NCBI RefSeq assembly: GCF_014652515.1
Contig: NZ_BMYY01000008.1
Span: 62,001-126,000, forward strand
DNA length: 64,000 nt
Reading direction: 5' to 3'
From: Bacterioplanes sanyensis
GTDB lineage: Bacteria > Pseudomonadota > Gammaproteobacteria > Pseudomonadales > Oceanobacteraceae
In this document: piece after piece, positions 43,858 through 54,176 of the stretch
How positions within the stretch are numbered: position 1 is the stretch's first letter
How the letters are laid out: the number at the start of each line of letters is the position of its first letter
Position numbers and translations under genes: made by a program
Notes under the pieces: model-generated
Seen by the model: the letters and a program-made list of their open reading frames with translations, nothing else
Databases searched by the model: none
What the model was told of the DNA's origin: nothing

Positions 43858-44545
43858 GCTACTGCAACTGCCATTATTTTGGGCCAGCGCCACTCTGGCA
43901 GCGTTTTTAATCGGCCAGCAAGTGTACTTGCGCAGCGGCAGCAATCCGCTGTTTCCCCCGATTCTTATCGGTGTTGCGCTGCTCTCTGGCCTATTACTGC
44001 TGACGGGCACGCCCTATCCGGTGTATATGCAAGGCGGCGAGCTCATCAACATGATGCTAGGGCCGGTGATTGTGATGCTGGCGGTGCCTCTGTATCAGTA
44101 TTTGCATACCATGCGCCGTCATTGGCAGCGCGTCATTATCGCTATTGCCTGCGGCAGCGGTACCACCATCGTCGTTGCTGGTGCACTCACCTATTGGTGG
44201 ATCGGCGACCTGCCACTGAGTCGCACCATCGCCACCAAATCCATCACCACGCCTGTGGCCGTTGCCATCAGTGACCAAGTTGGCGGACTGGCGGCGATGG
44301 CCTCTGCATTTGTCATTGCTACCGGTATTCTGGGTGCCCTAATGGCACCGCCCCTGCTGCGCCTAATTCGCCGCGACCAGCCTCATACCGTGGGCCTAAC
44401 GCTGGGTATTTGCGCCCACGCTATCGGTACCAGTCGGGCCTTGGAGTTGGGGCAGCAGCAAGCCGCTTATGCCGCACTGGCCATGACGTTAACCGCAACC
44501 TTGCACGCACTGGTGTTGCCGTCTCTACTGCCGTGGCTGATTTAG
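43850..44545 (+). CDS. CidB/LrgB family membrane protein
   Basis: A 231-residue integral membrane protein of the LrgB/CidB family with several helices. FPPILIGVALLSGLLLLTG, MLGPVIVMLAVPLYQ, SRTIATKSITTPVAVAIS and ICAHAIGTSRALE are hallmark stretches. The start overlaps the end of the CidA/LrgA gene by 8 bp. Together they form the standard two-gene module. The usual regulators (LytSR, CidR) are absent; a hybrid sensor kinase follows 100 bp downstream. Confidence 0.95.
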   Translation: MTELLQLPLFWASATLAAFLIGQQVYLRSGSNPLFPPILIGVALLSGLLLLTGTPYPVYMQGGELINMMLGPVIVMLAVPLYQYLHTMRRHWQRVIIAIACGSGTTIVVAGALTYWWIGDLPLSRTIATKSITTPVAVAISDQVGGLAAMASAFVIATGILGALMAPPLLRLIRRDQPHTVGLTLGICAHAIGTSRALELGQQQAAYAALAMTLTATLHALVLPSLLPWLI

Positions 44546-44645
44546 CCAATCAGCACTATGGTTGAAAGGGGGTTCGTGCGCTGCTGGCTGGCCAGATAGC
44601 GACGAAATAAAAGGCACAAATAGCCTGTACGGGCTGAGGGCAGGC

Positions 44646-47123
44646 ATGGGGCGTCGCTTACAACACATCTGGCTGCTGGCACTGCTCAGCGCGATCGGTA
44701 TTTCATTGCTGATCATGGCCTTGCTGATTAAGCAGCAGGTACGCCAAGAATACCGTTCCATGCAACTCTGGTCGGCCGAGCTGGCGAACTATGCAAGGCG
44801 TCAGCAAGCGCCGCCCGCTACCTTGATGCAGGCGCTCACCAACCAAGGGTATTGGGTGAAATTGGTGGCGCAGCAAGGCAATCAAATCGCTGTTTTGGCC
44901 AGTAACACCCGTGCTGCCAACCTCAACGATGCTCGTCAGATATTGCGTGATGGCGGTGCTGAGTCGCGCTTGAGTCGTTTAAATGGCCAACTGCATTTAC
45001 TGCACCACACACTTGTGAGCGAGCATACCGCCGTCATCATGTACCGCCCCCTGCGTGATCTTTATGGTGGCTTTGTCACCATGGGTGTTGCAGTGCTGGT
45101 GGCCAGTCTGATGGTATTGCTGCTGTTGTTTGCCATGTTTCGACGCTTGGTTATGCCACTTATCAAGCGCTTGCGACAGAGTCAGCTCCAACAAAGCTTG
45201 GGCTGGGAGTTTATGTCTGGCATAGCCTTGCAGCTGAGTGCTAGCGGGTTTGTTTTGGACGCCAATCCGCGTTTTCGTAATAGCTTCAAGGTCGAGGAGG
45301 GGCAGCGATTTATTGATTACTTACCTGTTGAGCAACAAGCTGTGGTTGAGCAGCATTTCAAGTTGGCGTTAGCGAGTCAGCAAGCCATTAACTTTGACTG
45401 CCAACTGATCGATCAGCAGGGCAACCTGACGGACTGGACATTGCACGTCCACCTTTTGCATACCAACGACCGCTCGTATTTGCTGATCAATGGCGACGAC
45501 ATCAGCAAGCGCTCGCGCACAGAGCGACAGCTGCGCATGGAGCAACAGCGTCTCAATACCTACTTCGATGCCATGCAGACCTTGCTGGTCATATGCGACC
45601 GTGAGGGCAACATTACCCGCATGAATGCCCATATGCGCCAGCTGCTGCAGTTACCTGATGAGCAGGTGTTGCGGCAGCCGATATTTACGCTGTTGCCGCG
45701 CAGTCACGCCGAGCGCATGCGCCAACAGTGGCAGCACCTCAGCGGCGGCGACGAGCAACGTCCCGGCGAGCAGATTGACTATCCGCTCATCGCTGCCACG
45801 GGTAAAAGCTACCTGATTAGCTGGCGCATTACCCGCATTGAAGGCCAGCGCAGCGAAGACGATGACTACCTGCTGGCCGGCGTTGATATGACCGCCAGCG
45901 TGGCGCAACAGCAAGCGCTGGCGGATGCCAACGAAAAAATCCGTGAAGCATTGGCCAAAGCCGAAGCTGCAAACCGCAGTAAGACCATCTTCTTGGCGAA
46001 CATGAGCCATGAAATTCGCACCCCAATGAATGGCATTCTGGGGGCTGCAGAGTTGATGCAAGGCTCACCTCTAAACCAGGATCAACACCACTACCTTGAA
46101 ATCATTAGTAAGTCGTCGCAGTCGCTGTTGGGCATCATCAACGACATTCTCGACCTCTCTAAAATCGAATCTGGCAACCTTGAGATCGATTACAGCGACT
46201 TCGATTTACAAGCCTTGTTAACCGAGCTCTACCAGCTATTTAGCGACGCCGCGCGGCGTAAGGAGCTGGCCTTGACGAGCGTTTACCAGGCTGGTTTACC
46301 GGTATTCTGGCGTGGCGACGTGCAGCGTATTCGCCAGATCATGACCAACCTCATTAGCAATGCCATTAAGTTTACCGACCATGGTCATATTCACATTGCG
46401 TTTAATGGCCAAGAAATTTCTGAGCAACGCTATCAGCTATCGCTGTCAGTGACTGACACAGGCATTGGCATTGAAGCGGATAAACAACAACAGATTTTTA
46501 CCGCCTTCCGCCAAGCGGATAGCAGCACCAGCCGGCGCTATGGCGGTACCGGCTTGGGGCTGACCATTAGCCGCCGTCTGGCCAATGCCATGCAAGGTGA
46601 TATACAGCTGCAATCCACCAGCGGCGAAGGTAGCTGCTTTACTTTGGTCGTCCCGCTCACCGTCGGCAATGGTAATCATGTGCTACCGGCGCAGCAAAAA
46701 ACCAAAACACCGCTTAAGTTTCATGGCCGCGTTCTGCTTGCTGAGGACAACCTAGTCAATCAAAAGATCACCCTTAAGATACTGCAGCGATTGGGATTTG
46801 AAGCTGATATTGCCGAGAACGGCGAAGTTGCCATCGGCGCACTGATGCAACGCGATTACGACCTAGTACTGATGGACATCAACATGCCGGTGGTGGATGG
46901 CATTGAAGCCACAGAGCGCATTCGCGATTTGAAAATCCCCGGGCGCAGCGTGCCCATTCTGGCCCTCACCGCTAATGCCATGATGGAAGACCAAGAGCGT
47001 TGCTTGGCTGCCGGCATGAACGGCTTTGTCGCCAAACCCATCAAGCTAGAGAAACTGGCCAGTGCCATTGCTCAGGTTGCGCCAGCACTGCAGGGCAATG
47101 GTAACTCAAGCGATGCCGGATGA
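44646..47123 (+). CDS. Hybrid sensor histidine kinase (PAS-HisKA-HATPase-REC)
   Basis: An 825-residue membrane kinase. TM1 is residues 5-25, a short extracytoplasmic domain follows, and TM2 is about 147-168. Two PAS-like regions come next (GFVLDANPRFRNS; LLVICDREGNITRMNAHM). The H-box NMSHEIRTPMNGI has His near 455. The N-box is ISNAIKFTD, with G-boxes DTGIGIE and GGTGLGLTISRRLA. The receiver has Asp near 743 in LVLMDINMPVVDG. No Hpt domain is fused, so relay needs a partner elsewhere. The ATG at 44646 follows GAGGG. An upstream GTG reading is rejected. BarA-like in layout, but shorter. Confidence 0.9.
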   Translation: MGRRLQHIWLLALLSAIGISLLIMALLIKQQVRQEYRSMQLWSAELANYARRQQAPPATLMQALTNQGYWVKLVAQQGNQIAVLASNTRAANLNDARQILRDGGAESRLSRLNGQLHLLHHTLVSEHTAVIMYRPLRDLYGGFVTMGVAVLVASLMVLLLLFAMFRRLVMPLIKRLRQSQLQQSLGWEFMSGIALQLSASGFVLDANPRFRNSFKVEEGQRFIDYLPVEQQAVVEQHFKLALASQQAINFDCQLIDQQGNLTDWTLHVHLLHTNDRSYLLINGDDISKRSRTERQLRMEQQRLNTYFDAMQTLLVICDREGNITRMNAHMRQLLQLPDEQVLRQPIFTLLPRSHAERMRQQWQHLSGGDEQRPGEQIDYPLIAATGKSYLISWRITRIEGQRSEDDDYLLAGVDMTASVAQQQALADANEKIREALAKAEAANRSKTIFLANMSHEIRTPMNGILGAAELMQGSPLNQDQHHYLEIISKSSQSLLGIINDILDLSKIESGNLEIDYSDFDLQALLTELYQLFSDAARRKELALTSVYQAGLPVFWRGDVQRIRQIMTNLISNAIKFTDHGHIHIAFNGQEISEQRYQLSLSVTDTGIGIEADKQQQIFTAFRQADSSTSRRYGGTGLGLTISRRLANAMQGDIQLQSTSGEGSCFTLVVPLTVGNGNHVLPAQQKTKTPLKFHGRVLLAEDNLVNQKITLKILQRLGFEADIAENGEVAIGALMQRDYDLVLMDINMPVVDGIEATERIRDLKIPGRSVPILALTANAMMEDQERCLAAGMNGFVAKPIKLEKLASAIAQVAPALQGNGNSSDAG

Positions 47124-47124
47124 T

Positions 47125-47688
47125 TTAAAGAGGGTCGCCCTGCAGCTGCCCAGCCAAGAACTGCTGAGTCAACGCCAGCGCCGCCAGCACCCGGCCCTCA
47201 TTGCAGTCATTGCGGGCAAACAACTCCGGCAGTTGCGACAAACGCCATTCCACCAGTTCTAAAGGCTCGGGCTCATCACCTTCGAGCTTTGACGGGTACA
47301 AATTACGTACCAGCACCAAATCGATGCCCCCGCTCATGTAGCTGGGCGACAGGCTGATCTTCTTTAAGTGAATAAACTCGTTAGCGCCGTAGCCAATTTC
47401 TTCCTGCAGCTCGCGCAGGCAGGCATCACGCATGCTCTCGCCTAAATCAATTGCGCCTTTAGGCAGCGTCAGGGTGTAGTCTTCAACACCGCCACCGTAT
47501 TCACGAATCATGGCGAAGCGGTCGTCATCGAACAGCGCCACCATCATCACAGCGCCGGTGCCGCCCGGCACCAAGCGCTCATAAGTGCGCTCCACACCGT
47601 TGCTGAAGCGAATGTCCATCGACTCGATACGAAACAGCCGGGTTTCCGCTAGGCGGTGGCGCGCGAGAATCTCTGGTTTTTTATCCAT
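47125..47688 (-). CDS. nudE: ADP-compounds hydrolase NudE
   Basis: A 187-residue Nudix hydrolase acting on ADP-ribose, NADH and Ap3A in the family. The Nudix box is PKGAIDLGESMRDACLRELQ followed by EEIGYGA. RIESMDIRFSNGVERTYERL and SLSPSYMSGGIDLVLVRNLY are NudE-specific. It diverges from yrfG, the E. coli arrangement except that igaA is missing between them. One base separates its end from the hybrid kinase. Confidence 0.94.
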   Translation of the reverse strand: MDKKPEILARHRLAETRLFRIESMDIRFSNGVERTYERLVPGGTGAVMMVALFDDDRFAMIREYGGGVEDYTLTLPKGAIDLGESMRDACLRELQEEIGYGANEFIHLKKISLSPSYMSGGIDLVLVRNLYPSKLEGDEPEPLELVEWRLSQLPELFARNDCNEGRVLAALALTQQFLAGQLQGDPL

Positions 47689-47733
47689 GCTTGAGCCGCT
47701 TACAATGGTTTAAATGCTGTTGAGTATAACCCT

Positions 47734-48393
47734 ATGAAGGCCACCGATTGGCAACAAATCGACACCGTGCTGCTGGATATGGACGGCACCTTGCTGGATT
47801 TGCACTACGACAACTACTTCTGGCTGCAGCATCTGCCCAGTCGCTACGCCGAACACCACGGTCTCAGCGCCGAGCAAGCACAGAGCGAGCTAAATAAAAG
47901 CTTTATCAGCCTGCGCGGCACCCTCAACTGGTACTGTTTGGATTACTGGTCCGAACTGACGGGGCTGGATATCTTGGCACTCAAACACGAAGTGCAAGAC
48001 AAAATCGGCTTTCGCCCGCACGTGCAGGATTTTTTGCAGCAACTCAGCCTGCGTGGCAAACGCAGCGTCATCGTCACCAACGCCCATCGCGCTGGCATGG
48101 AGTTAAAGCTGGCCCGTACTGGCCTAGCCGAGCAGGTCGATCGCATCATCAGCTCACATGATTATCGCGAGCCCAAAGAAAGTCAGGCATTTTGGCAGCA
48201 CCTGCAGCAAGACGAGCCCTTCGACCCGCAGCGCACGCTGCTGATCGACGATAATATCTCGGTATTGCAGGCCGCCTCGGACTGGGGCATTGCCCACCTG
48301 CTCACCGTTTTGCAACCAGACAGCCAGCAACCGCCCCAACAAAACAGCCCGTTCCCCGGCATTCACCACTTTAACGAGTTGGATATTGACTGA
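47734..48393 (+). CDS. yrfG: HAD-family GMP/IMP nucleotidase (YrfG)
   Basis: A 219-residue HAD phosphatase. Motif I is VLLDMDGTLLDLHYDNYFW, motif II VIVTNAHRAG, then SSHDYREPKESQAFWQ and LLIDDNISVL. These match YrfG, which dephosphorylates purine 5'-nucleotides. It is the first gene of a plus-strand run with hslR and hslO, 40 bp before hslR. Confidence 0.94.
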   Translation: MKATDWQQIDTVLLDMDGTLLDLHYDNYFWLQHLPSRYAEHHGLSAEQAQSELNKSFISLRGTLNWYCLDYWSELTGLDILALKHEVQDKIGFRPHVQDFLQQLSLRGKRSVIVTNAHRAGMELKLARTGLAEQVDRIISSHDYREPKESQAFWQHLQQDEPFDPQRTLLIDDNISVLQAASDWGIAHLLTVLQPDSQQPPQQNSPFPGIHHFNELDID

Positions 48394-48433
48394 AGCATCC
48401 CCATCATGGGAGCTAAGGTTGAGGAAATACGCG

Positions 48434-48829
48434 ATGACAGAGACCAGCAAAGTGCGGCTGGATAAATGGTTATGGGCCGCACGCTTTTACAAGACTCGGG
48501 CATTGGCCAAAAACGCCATCGAAGGCGGCAAGGTGCACTACGACGGCCAGCGCTGCAAAGTCAGCAAAATGGTCGAACTGGGCGCTAAGCTCAGCATTCG
48601 CCAGGGCTTTGATGAAAAAGAAGTGATCGTGCAAGCGCTGTCAGACCAGCGCCGCGGGGCACCGCAAGCTCAGCTGCTGTATGAAGAAACACCCGCCAGC
48701 ATCAAACGCCGTATGGACGAAGGTGAGCGGCGTAAAATCGCACGCGCCACCATGGCCGTTCCCGACCATAAACCGAACAAAAAAGAGCGCCGCGACATGC
48801 GCCGCTTTGAACGCAACCAGGAATACTGA
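48434..48829 (+). CDS. hslR: Ribosome-associated heat shock protein Hsp15
   Basis: A 131-residue S4-domain RNA-binding protein. Hsp15 binds 50S subunits carrying stalled nascent chains after heat shock. The S4 domain is VRLDKWLWAARFYKTRALAKN with VHYDGQRCKVSK. The basic C-terminus (RRKIARATMAVPDHKPNKKERRD) is typical. The ATG at 48434 follows GAGG; a longer reading overlaps yrfG and is rejected. hslO starts 1 bp after the stop. Confidence 0.95.
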   Translation: MTETSKVRLDKWLWAARFYKTRALAKNAIEGGKVHYDGQRCKVSKMVELGAKLSIRQGFDEKEVIVQALSDQRRGAPQAQLLYEETPASIKRRMDEGERRKIARATMAVPDHKPNKKERRDMRRFERNQEY

Positions 48830-48830
48830 C

Positions 48831-49679
48831 ATGACCCAAGCCGCCGACCAACTGCAGCGCTTTAGCTTTGACGGCACCAACATTCGCGGTGAGCTGACGC
48901 AACTGCACGACAGCTACCAAGAAGTGCTCAATCGCCACCAATACCCACCTGTAATTGCTCGTGCCGTGGGTGAGCTGATGGCCGCCACCGCCCTGATGAG
49001 CGCCAACCTCAAGTTTGCCGGCCGACTCACGCTGCAAGTGCGCTTAAGCGGCAGCGTTTCTTTGCTACAAGCGGAAACCAGCCACCAAGGCGAACTGCGA
49101 GCCATCGCCCGCTACGATGACCAGCTCAGCAATGACGAGCTGGACTTCGCCGATGGCCAACTGGTGATCACCGTCGAGCCCGAACAGGGTCAGCGCTACC
49201 AGGGCATCACCGCCATTGCTGGCGGCAATATTGCCCAAGCTCTGAGCGATTATTTCGAGCAATCCGAGCAGCTCGGCAGTCGCTTCTGGCTGGTCTGTGA
49301 CGGCACCCGAGCGGCGGGTTTTATGCTGCAAAAAATGCCCGCCAGCGCCGACGAAGACCCAGACGCCTGGGATCGCCTAACGCATTTAGCCAGCACGCTG
49401 AAAGATGAAGAGCTGTTGCAACTGGACAACGAAACCCTGCTGCACCGGTTGTATCACGAAGAAGCCGTGCGCTTGTATCCGGCCAGCGCGTTGTCTTTCC
49501 TCTGCACCTGCAGTCAGGAGCGCATTGGCACGGCTTTGCATCAGCTGGGCTACGACGAGCTGCAATCGGTACTCAATGAGCAAGGCAGCATTGCCATTAA
49601 CTGCGAGTTTTGCCAGCAGTTATATCGCTTCGAACAGCACGATGTTGATCAGTTGTTCCCTGAGCGCCAGCAGCACTAG
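48831..49679 (+). CDS. hslO: Redox-regulated chaperone Hsp33
   Basis: A 282-residue holdase switched on by oxidation. The zinc-binding cysteines are present as LCTCSQERI (about 224 and 226) and NCEFCQQLY (257 and 260). FAGRLTLQVRLSGSVSLLQAE and GDGTRAAG-type residues (VCDGTRAAGFMLQ) belong to the N-terminal domain. It is translationally close to hslR. The start is ATG at 48831. A 7-bp GC hairpin follows the gene. Confidence 0.96.
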   Translation: MTQAADQLQRFSFDGTNIRGELTQLHDSYQEVLNRHQYPPVIARAVGELMAATALMSANLKFAGRLTLQVRLSGSVSLLQAETSHQGELRAIARYDDQLSNDELDFADGQLVITVEPEQGQRYQGITAIAGGNIAQALSDYFEQSEQLGSRFWLVCDGTRAAGFMLQKMPASADEDPDAWDRLTHLASTLKDEELLQLDNETLLHRLYHEEAVRLYPASALSFLCTCSQERIGTALHQLGYDELQSVLNEQGSIAINCEFCQQLYRFEQHDVDQLFPERQQH

Positions 49680-49707
49680 CTCAGGCTGTCATTCCTGCCG
49701 ATGTTAG

Positions 49708-49726
49708 CGGCCGCCACAAGCGGCCG
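49708..49726. repeat. GC-rich hairpin downstream of hslO
   Basis: CGGCCGC-CACAA-GCGGCCG, a perfect 7-bp stem without a T-run. It may protect the 3' end of the hslRO message or aid Rho-dependent termination. Confidence 0.45.
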
Positions 49727-49771
49727 ATATGGACAAACCGCTGGCCTAACAAGACAGAAGTTGCCCAACAC

Positions 49772-49800
49772 TTATCCTAATGGTCATTTTCTGGCATAAT
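49772..49800 (+). promoter_or_regulatory. pckA: Candidate extended -10 promoter of pckA
   Basis: TGGCATAAT (49792-49800) is an extended -10; TTATCC at 49772-49777 is a poor -35 with 17-bp spacing. The transcript would have a leader of about 95 bases containing short GC hairpins (for example TGCGG...CCGCA). Confidence 0.5.
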
Positions 49801-49903
49801 CGCGCGCCTCGAACGCCCGTGCACCCTCTGGGCGGTAGGTAACACAGACTGATGCGGCGGCTCTCCCCCGCACGACAACAGCGAGGACCCATCGGGCACC
49901 GAT

Positions 49904-51442
49904 ATGACCACTGTTTACACTGACTTATCTTCTCCTCAACTGATTGAACACGCACTCCAGCGTGGCGAAGGCAAGCTGCAAAGCACCGGCGCCCTGGTGG
50001 TGACTACTGGCCAGCGTACTGGTCGCTCACCGATGGACCGCTTCATCGTTGAAGAGCCGAGCAGCAAAGACGCCATCGACTGGGGCAACATCAACCGCCC
50101 ATTCGATGCCGACAAGTTCGACGCTCTGTGGGAGCGAGTTGAGGAATATCTGTCACAACAGGATCGCTTCGTATCGCATGTGCACGTGGGCTCCGACTCA
50201 CAGCATTATCTGCCGGTCAAAATGACCACCCAAACCGCCTGGCAAAATCTGTTTGGTCGCAACCTGTTTATCCGCCCTGATAGCTACAACGCCGCTGACA
50301 AAGAAGAGTGGCAAATTCTTAACGTTGCTGGCTTTGAATGTGTGCCTGAGCGTGACGGCACCAACTCGGATGGCTGTGTGATCATTAACTTTGCTCAACG
50401 CAAAGTGCTGCTGGCGGGCATGCGCTACGCCGGCGAAATGAAAAAAGCCATGTTCTCGGTACAGAACTTCCTGCTGCCAGAAAAAGACGTATTGCCAATG
50501 CACTGCTCCGCCAACGTCGGCGAAGACGGCGATACCTGCCTGTTCTTTGGTTTGTCTGGCACCGGCAAAACCACCCTGTCTGCCGACCCTGAGCGCTATT
50601 TGATTGGTGATGACGAGCACGGCTGGGGCAAGGGCACCGTCTTTAACATCGAAGGTGGCTGCTACGCCAAAACCATCGATCTGTCGAAGAAAAACGAGCC
50701 CATCATTTGGGATGCGATCAAGTTTGGCGCCATCGTTGAAAACGTGGTGATCAACGAAGAAACCCGCATCGCCGACTACACCGACACCAGCCTGACCGAA
50801 AACGGTCGCTGTGCTTACCCGCTGGAGCACGTTGAAAAGCGTGTCGCGGAAAACAAAGGTGGCGAGCCCAAAGCGGTGATCTTCCTTACCTGTGATATGA
50901 CTGGCGTTCTGCCACCTGTGTCTATCCTCAGCAAAGAGCAGGCCGCTTACCACTTCCTGTCTGGCTACACCGCACTGGTTGGCTCAACAGAAATGGGTGG
51001 CTCTAAAGGTCTGAAATCGACCTTCTCTACCTGTTTTGGTGCGCCTTTCTTCCCACGCCCTGCCGGCGAATACGCTGAGCTGCTGATGAAGCGCGTCACC
51101 GAGTTCGACTCTCAGGTATATCTGGTGAACACCGGCTGGACCGGCGGTGCGAATGGTGCTGGCGGTGAGCGTTTCTCGATCCCTACGACCCGTGCCGTGA
51201 TCAGTGCGATTCAGAGCGGTGCTCTGCGTGACGCCGACACCGAAACCCTGCCGGTATTTGGCCTCAATGTGCCAACCGCCATTGAAGGTGTTGAAAGCCA
51301 ACTGCTGAACCCAATCGCAGCTTGGGGCGACGAAGCGGCCTGGACGGAAGCAGCTAAGAACCTGGCGGCTCAGTTCGTTGAAAACTTTAAAAAGTACGAC
51401 GTGTCAGAAGCCATTCTGGCCGCCGCGCCGCAGCTGGACTAA
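49904..51442 (+). CDS. pckA: Phosphoenolpyruvate carboxykinase (ATP)
   Basis: Gluconeogenic enzyme converting oxaloacetate and ATP to PEP, CO2 and ADP. The 512 residues fit the ATP-dependent family. [27 protein letters not shown], the P-loop [23 protein letters not shown] and [18 protein letters not shown] are signatures. It follows hslO, as in E. coli. In that genome ompR-envZ-greB lie between pckA and tex; here tex comes next directly. Confidence 0.97.
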   Translation: MTTVYTDLSSPQLIEHALQRGEGKLQSTGALVVTTGQRTGRSPMDRFIVEEPSSKDAIDWGNINRPFDADKFDALWERVEEYLSQQDRFVSHVHVGSDSQHYLPVKMTTQTAWQNLFGRNLFIRPDSYNAADKEEWQILNVAGFECVPERDGTNSDGCVIINFAQRKVLLAGMRYAGEMKKAMFSVQNFLLPEKDVLPMHCSANVGEDGDTCLFFGLSGTGKTTLSADPERYLIGDDEHGWGKGTVFNIEGGCYAKTIDLSKKNEPIIWDAIKFGAIVENVVINEETRIADYTDTSLTENGRCAYPLEHVEKRVAENKGGEPKAVIFLTCDMTGVLPPVSILSKEQAAYHFLSGYTALVGSTEMGGSKGLKSTFSTCFGAPFFPRPAGEYAELLMKRVTEFDSQVYLVNTGWTGGANGAGGERFSIPTTRAVISAIQSGALRDADTETLPVFGLNVPTAIEGVESQLLNPIAAWGDEAAWTEAAKNLAAQFVENFKKYDVSEAILAAAPQLD

Positions 51443-51460
51443 CTGCCCAGCTGAAACAAA

Positions 51461-51487
51461 AAAGGCCGTCAACTGACGGCCTTTTTT
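51461..51487 (+). terminator. Intrinsic terminator of pckA
   Basis: AAAGGCCGTC-AACT-GACGGCCTTT stem followed by T, 19 bp after the pckA stop. Confidence 0.9.
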
Positions 51488-51728
51488 ATGCGCTAAGCAA
51501 TGCCGTCCAATGAATAACGCTCACCTAATATGGCAAATCAGGCGATTTAGCTATGCCTCGATCTGATGTCGCTGGTGATGTTAAAGGCGATGTTAATGTT
51601 GGAGCAGAGCTGTGTAGAATCATTCAGGGGCGCCCTAAGTCCACGCGAATTGCGACCGGCGTCTTTCCCCGCTTTTCCTGCCTTGGTTATACTCCGGCGC
51701 TGTTTTTTGATTGTTTGAGTATTTGTTT

Positions 51729-54059
51729 ATGAGTCACGCCACCATCGGCCAGCGCATTGCTGACGAACTCGGTATTCGCACCCAGCAAGTTGACGCTGCC
51801 GTCGCCTTGTTAGACGAAGGCGCTACCGTGCCTTTTATTTCTCGTTACCGTAAAGAAGTCACCGGCTCGCTGGATGACGGCCAGCTGCGCCAATTGGATG
51901 AGCGACTGCGCTACTTGCGTGAAATGGAAGACCGGCGTGAAACCATTCTGAAAAGCATCGATGAGCAAGGCAAATTAACCGACGAGCTCAAACGCGAGCT
52001 GCTCACCGCCGATACCAAAACCCGCTTGGAAGACTTGTACCTACCGTACAAACCCAAGCGCCGCACTAAGGGCCAGATCGCCATTGAAGCAGGCTTAGAG
52101 CCTTTGGCCGAAAAGCTGCTGGCCGACCCGACATTAGACCCAGAGCAAGAGGCTCAAGCCTTCTTTAATGCTGAGCACAACATCGGCGACAGCAAAGCCG
52201 CCCTCGACGGTGCTCGTTATATTTTGATGGAGCGCTTCGCCGAAGACGCAGATCTTTTGGCTAAGCTGCGCCGCTTTATGCATCAACAAGCGCAGATATC
52301 GGTACGCGTGGTGGCAGGCCAAGAGCAAGCCGGCGCCAAATTCTCCGATTATTTTGAGCACGACGAGGCGCTGAAAAATGTTCCCTCCCACCGTGCTTTG
52401 GCGATGCTACGTGGCCGTAATGAAGGCATTCTGAGCATTAGCTTGGTCACCGGTGATCCGGACGACAAAACCAGTGCCAGCCCTTGTGAGGCCATGATTG
52501 CCGATCACGTCGGCATTGAGCAGCAAGGTCGCGCGGCAGACCGCTGGTTGGCCGAGGTGGTGAAATGGACCTGGCGCATCAAGCTGCTGAACCACCTAGA
52601 AACCGAACTGGTGGGCCAGCTGCGCGAGCAAGCCGAAGAAGAGGCCATTCGCGTATTTGGCGACAACCTGAAAGATTTGCTGCTGGCCGCACCCGCCGGC
52701 AACAAGGTCACCATGGGCTTGGACCCAGGTTTGCGTACCGGCGTCAAAGTGGCCGTGATTAATGCCACCGGCAAAGTAGTCGATCACGCCACCATTTACT
52801 GCACGCCACCACAGAATAAATTTGCTGAGTCGGCCGCGGTATTAAAGGCCATGATTGCCAAACACGGCGTCGAGCTGATCGCCATCGGTAACGGCACAGG
52901 CTCACGTGAAACCGACAAGTTTGTGGGCGATATGATCAAAGCCCAGCCCGAGTTAAAAGCCGTGCAAAAGGTGATGGTGAACGAAGCGGGTGCTTCTGTG
53001 TATTCCGCCTCAGAATTGGCGGCGCGTGAATTCCCGGATCTAGACGTGACCATTCGTGGCGCCGTCTCCATTGCCCGCCGCTTACAAGATCCGCTGGCCG
53101 AGTTGGTGAAAATCGAACCCAAATCCATCGGTGTCGGCCAGTACCAGCACGATGTTAACCAATCACGCTTAGCTCGCTCGCTTGATGCCGTGGTCGAAGA
53201 CTGTGTGAACTCGGTCGGTGTCGACCTTAACACCGCCTCTGCCCCGTTGCTGACTCGCGTATCTGGCCTAAACGCTACTTTGGCCAACAATATCGTTGCT
53301 TACCGCGACGAAAACGGCGCTTTCCCCAGCCGTAAAGAGCTGAAAAAAGTCGCTCGTTTAGGCCCTAAGGCCTTTGAGCAAGCGGCGGGTTTTTTGCGCA
53401 TTATGAACGGTGACAATCCGCTCGATGCCTCAGCCGTGCACCCTGAGTCTTACCCTGTGGTGGAAAAAATCGCCCATCAGTTCAGCAAAGATGTGGCCAG
53501 CCTGATTGGCGATGGCAGCCTATTGAAATCGGTCAATGCGGCAGACTTCACTGACGACAGCGTCGGTGAAATCACCGTGAAAGACATCATCAGCGAGCTG
53601 GAAAAGCCGGGCCGTGACCCGCGTCCTGAGTTTAAGTTTGCCGAGTTCAAAGACGGCGTGGAAGACATCAAAGACCTTAAGCCCAATATGGTGCTGGAAG
53701 GCGTGATCACCAACGTCGCCGCTTTTGGTGCGTTTGTTGATATAGGTGTGCACCAGGATGGCTTGGTGCATATTTCGGCGCTGTCGGACACCTTCGTTAA
53801 AGACCCGCGCGACGTGGTGAAAGCCGGCGATATCGTTAAAGTCAAAGTGATGGAAGTGGATGTGCCACGCAAACGCATTGGCCTATCTATGCGCATGAGT
53901 GACGACGCCCAGGAAAAAGCCAATGAACGCTCGCTGGGTGAGCAAAACAAAGAGCGTCGTGGCCGTTCACAGCCGAAACAACGCAGCGCAGCGCCGGCCG
54001 GTGGTGCCATGGCCGGTGCCATGGCAGCCGCCTTTGCTAACGCCAAACAGCGTAAATAA
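51729..54059 (+). CDS. tex: RNA-binding transcription accessory protein Tex
   Basis: A 776-residue nucleic-acid-binding protein. The N-terminal helical region ([19 protein letters not shown]) is followed by a YqgF/RNase H-like domain ([15 protein letters not shown]), helix-hairpin-helix motifs ([19 protein letters not shown]) and a C-terminal S1 domain ([20 protein letters not shown]). The tail is basic and Ala/Gly-rich. The ATG at 51729 ([10 protein letters not shown]) is used. The 286-bp upstream gap has a TATACT at 51688 as a weak -10. Confidence 0.96.
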   Translation: MSHATIGQRIADELGIRTQQVDAAVALLDEGATVPFISRYRKEVTGSLDDGQLRQLDERLRYLREMEDRRETILKSIDEQGKLTDELKRELLTADTKTRLEDLYLPYKPKRRTKGQIAIEAGLEPLAEKLLADPTLDPEQEAQAFFNAEHNIGDSKAALDGARYILMERFAEDADLLAKLRRFMHQQAQISVRVVAGQEQAGAKFSDYFEHDEALKNVPSHRALAMLRGRNEGILSISLVTGDPDDKTSASPCEAMIADHVGIEQQGRAADRWLAEVVKWTWRIKLLNHLETELVGQLREQAEEEAIRVFGDNLKDLLLAAPAGNKVTMGLDPGLRTGVKVAVINATGKVVDHATIYCTPPQNKFAESAAVLKAMIAKHGVELIAIGNGTGSRETDKFVGDMIKAQPELKAVQKVMVNEAGASVYSASELAAREFPDLDVTIRGAVSIARRLQDPLAELVKIEPKSIGVGQYQHDVNQSRLARSLDAVVEDCVNSVGVDLNTASAPLLTRVSGLNATLANNIVAYRDENGAFPSRKELKKVARLGPKAFEQAAGFLRIMNGDNPLDASAVHPESYPVVEKIAHQFSKDVASLIGDGSLLKSVNAADFTDDSVGEITVKDIISELEKPGRDPRPEFKFAEFKDGVEDIKDLKPNMVLEGVITNVAAFGAFVDIGVHQDGLVHISALSDTFVKDPRDVVKAGDIVKVKVMEVDVPRKRIGLSMRMSDDAQEKANERSLGEQNKERRGRSQPKQRSAAPAGGAMAGAMAAAFANAKQRK

Positions 54060-54113
54060 GCACTGGTGCTAACACGGCAATGGGCTGTTCCACTGAGCGG
54101 GCCCATTTGCCGG

Positions 54114-54144
54114 TTTACCTGCGACCAGCGCAATCCTCTATAAT
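54114..54144 (+). promoter_or_regulatory. gshA: Candidate promoter of gshA
   Basis: A perfect TATAAT at 54139-54144 with TTTACC at 54114-54119, 19-bp spacer. It lies 33 bp before the TTG start. Confidence 0.5.
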
Positions 54145-54176
54145 CTCCCGATTCCGACTCCTACTCCGAGGCGACC

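Noticed and set aside
50198-50953. Minus-strand ORF of 251 codons opposite pckA
   Set aside because: Antisense shadow; the plus strand encodes the P-loop and substrate sites.
51553-51732. 59-codon ORF upstream of tex whose stop overlaps the tex ATG
   Set aside because: The overlap is attractive, but composition is odd, the Shine-Dalgarno match is poor and the likely tex promoter lies inside it.
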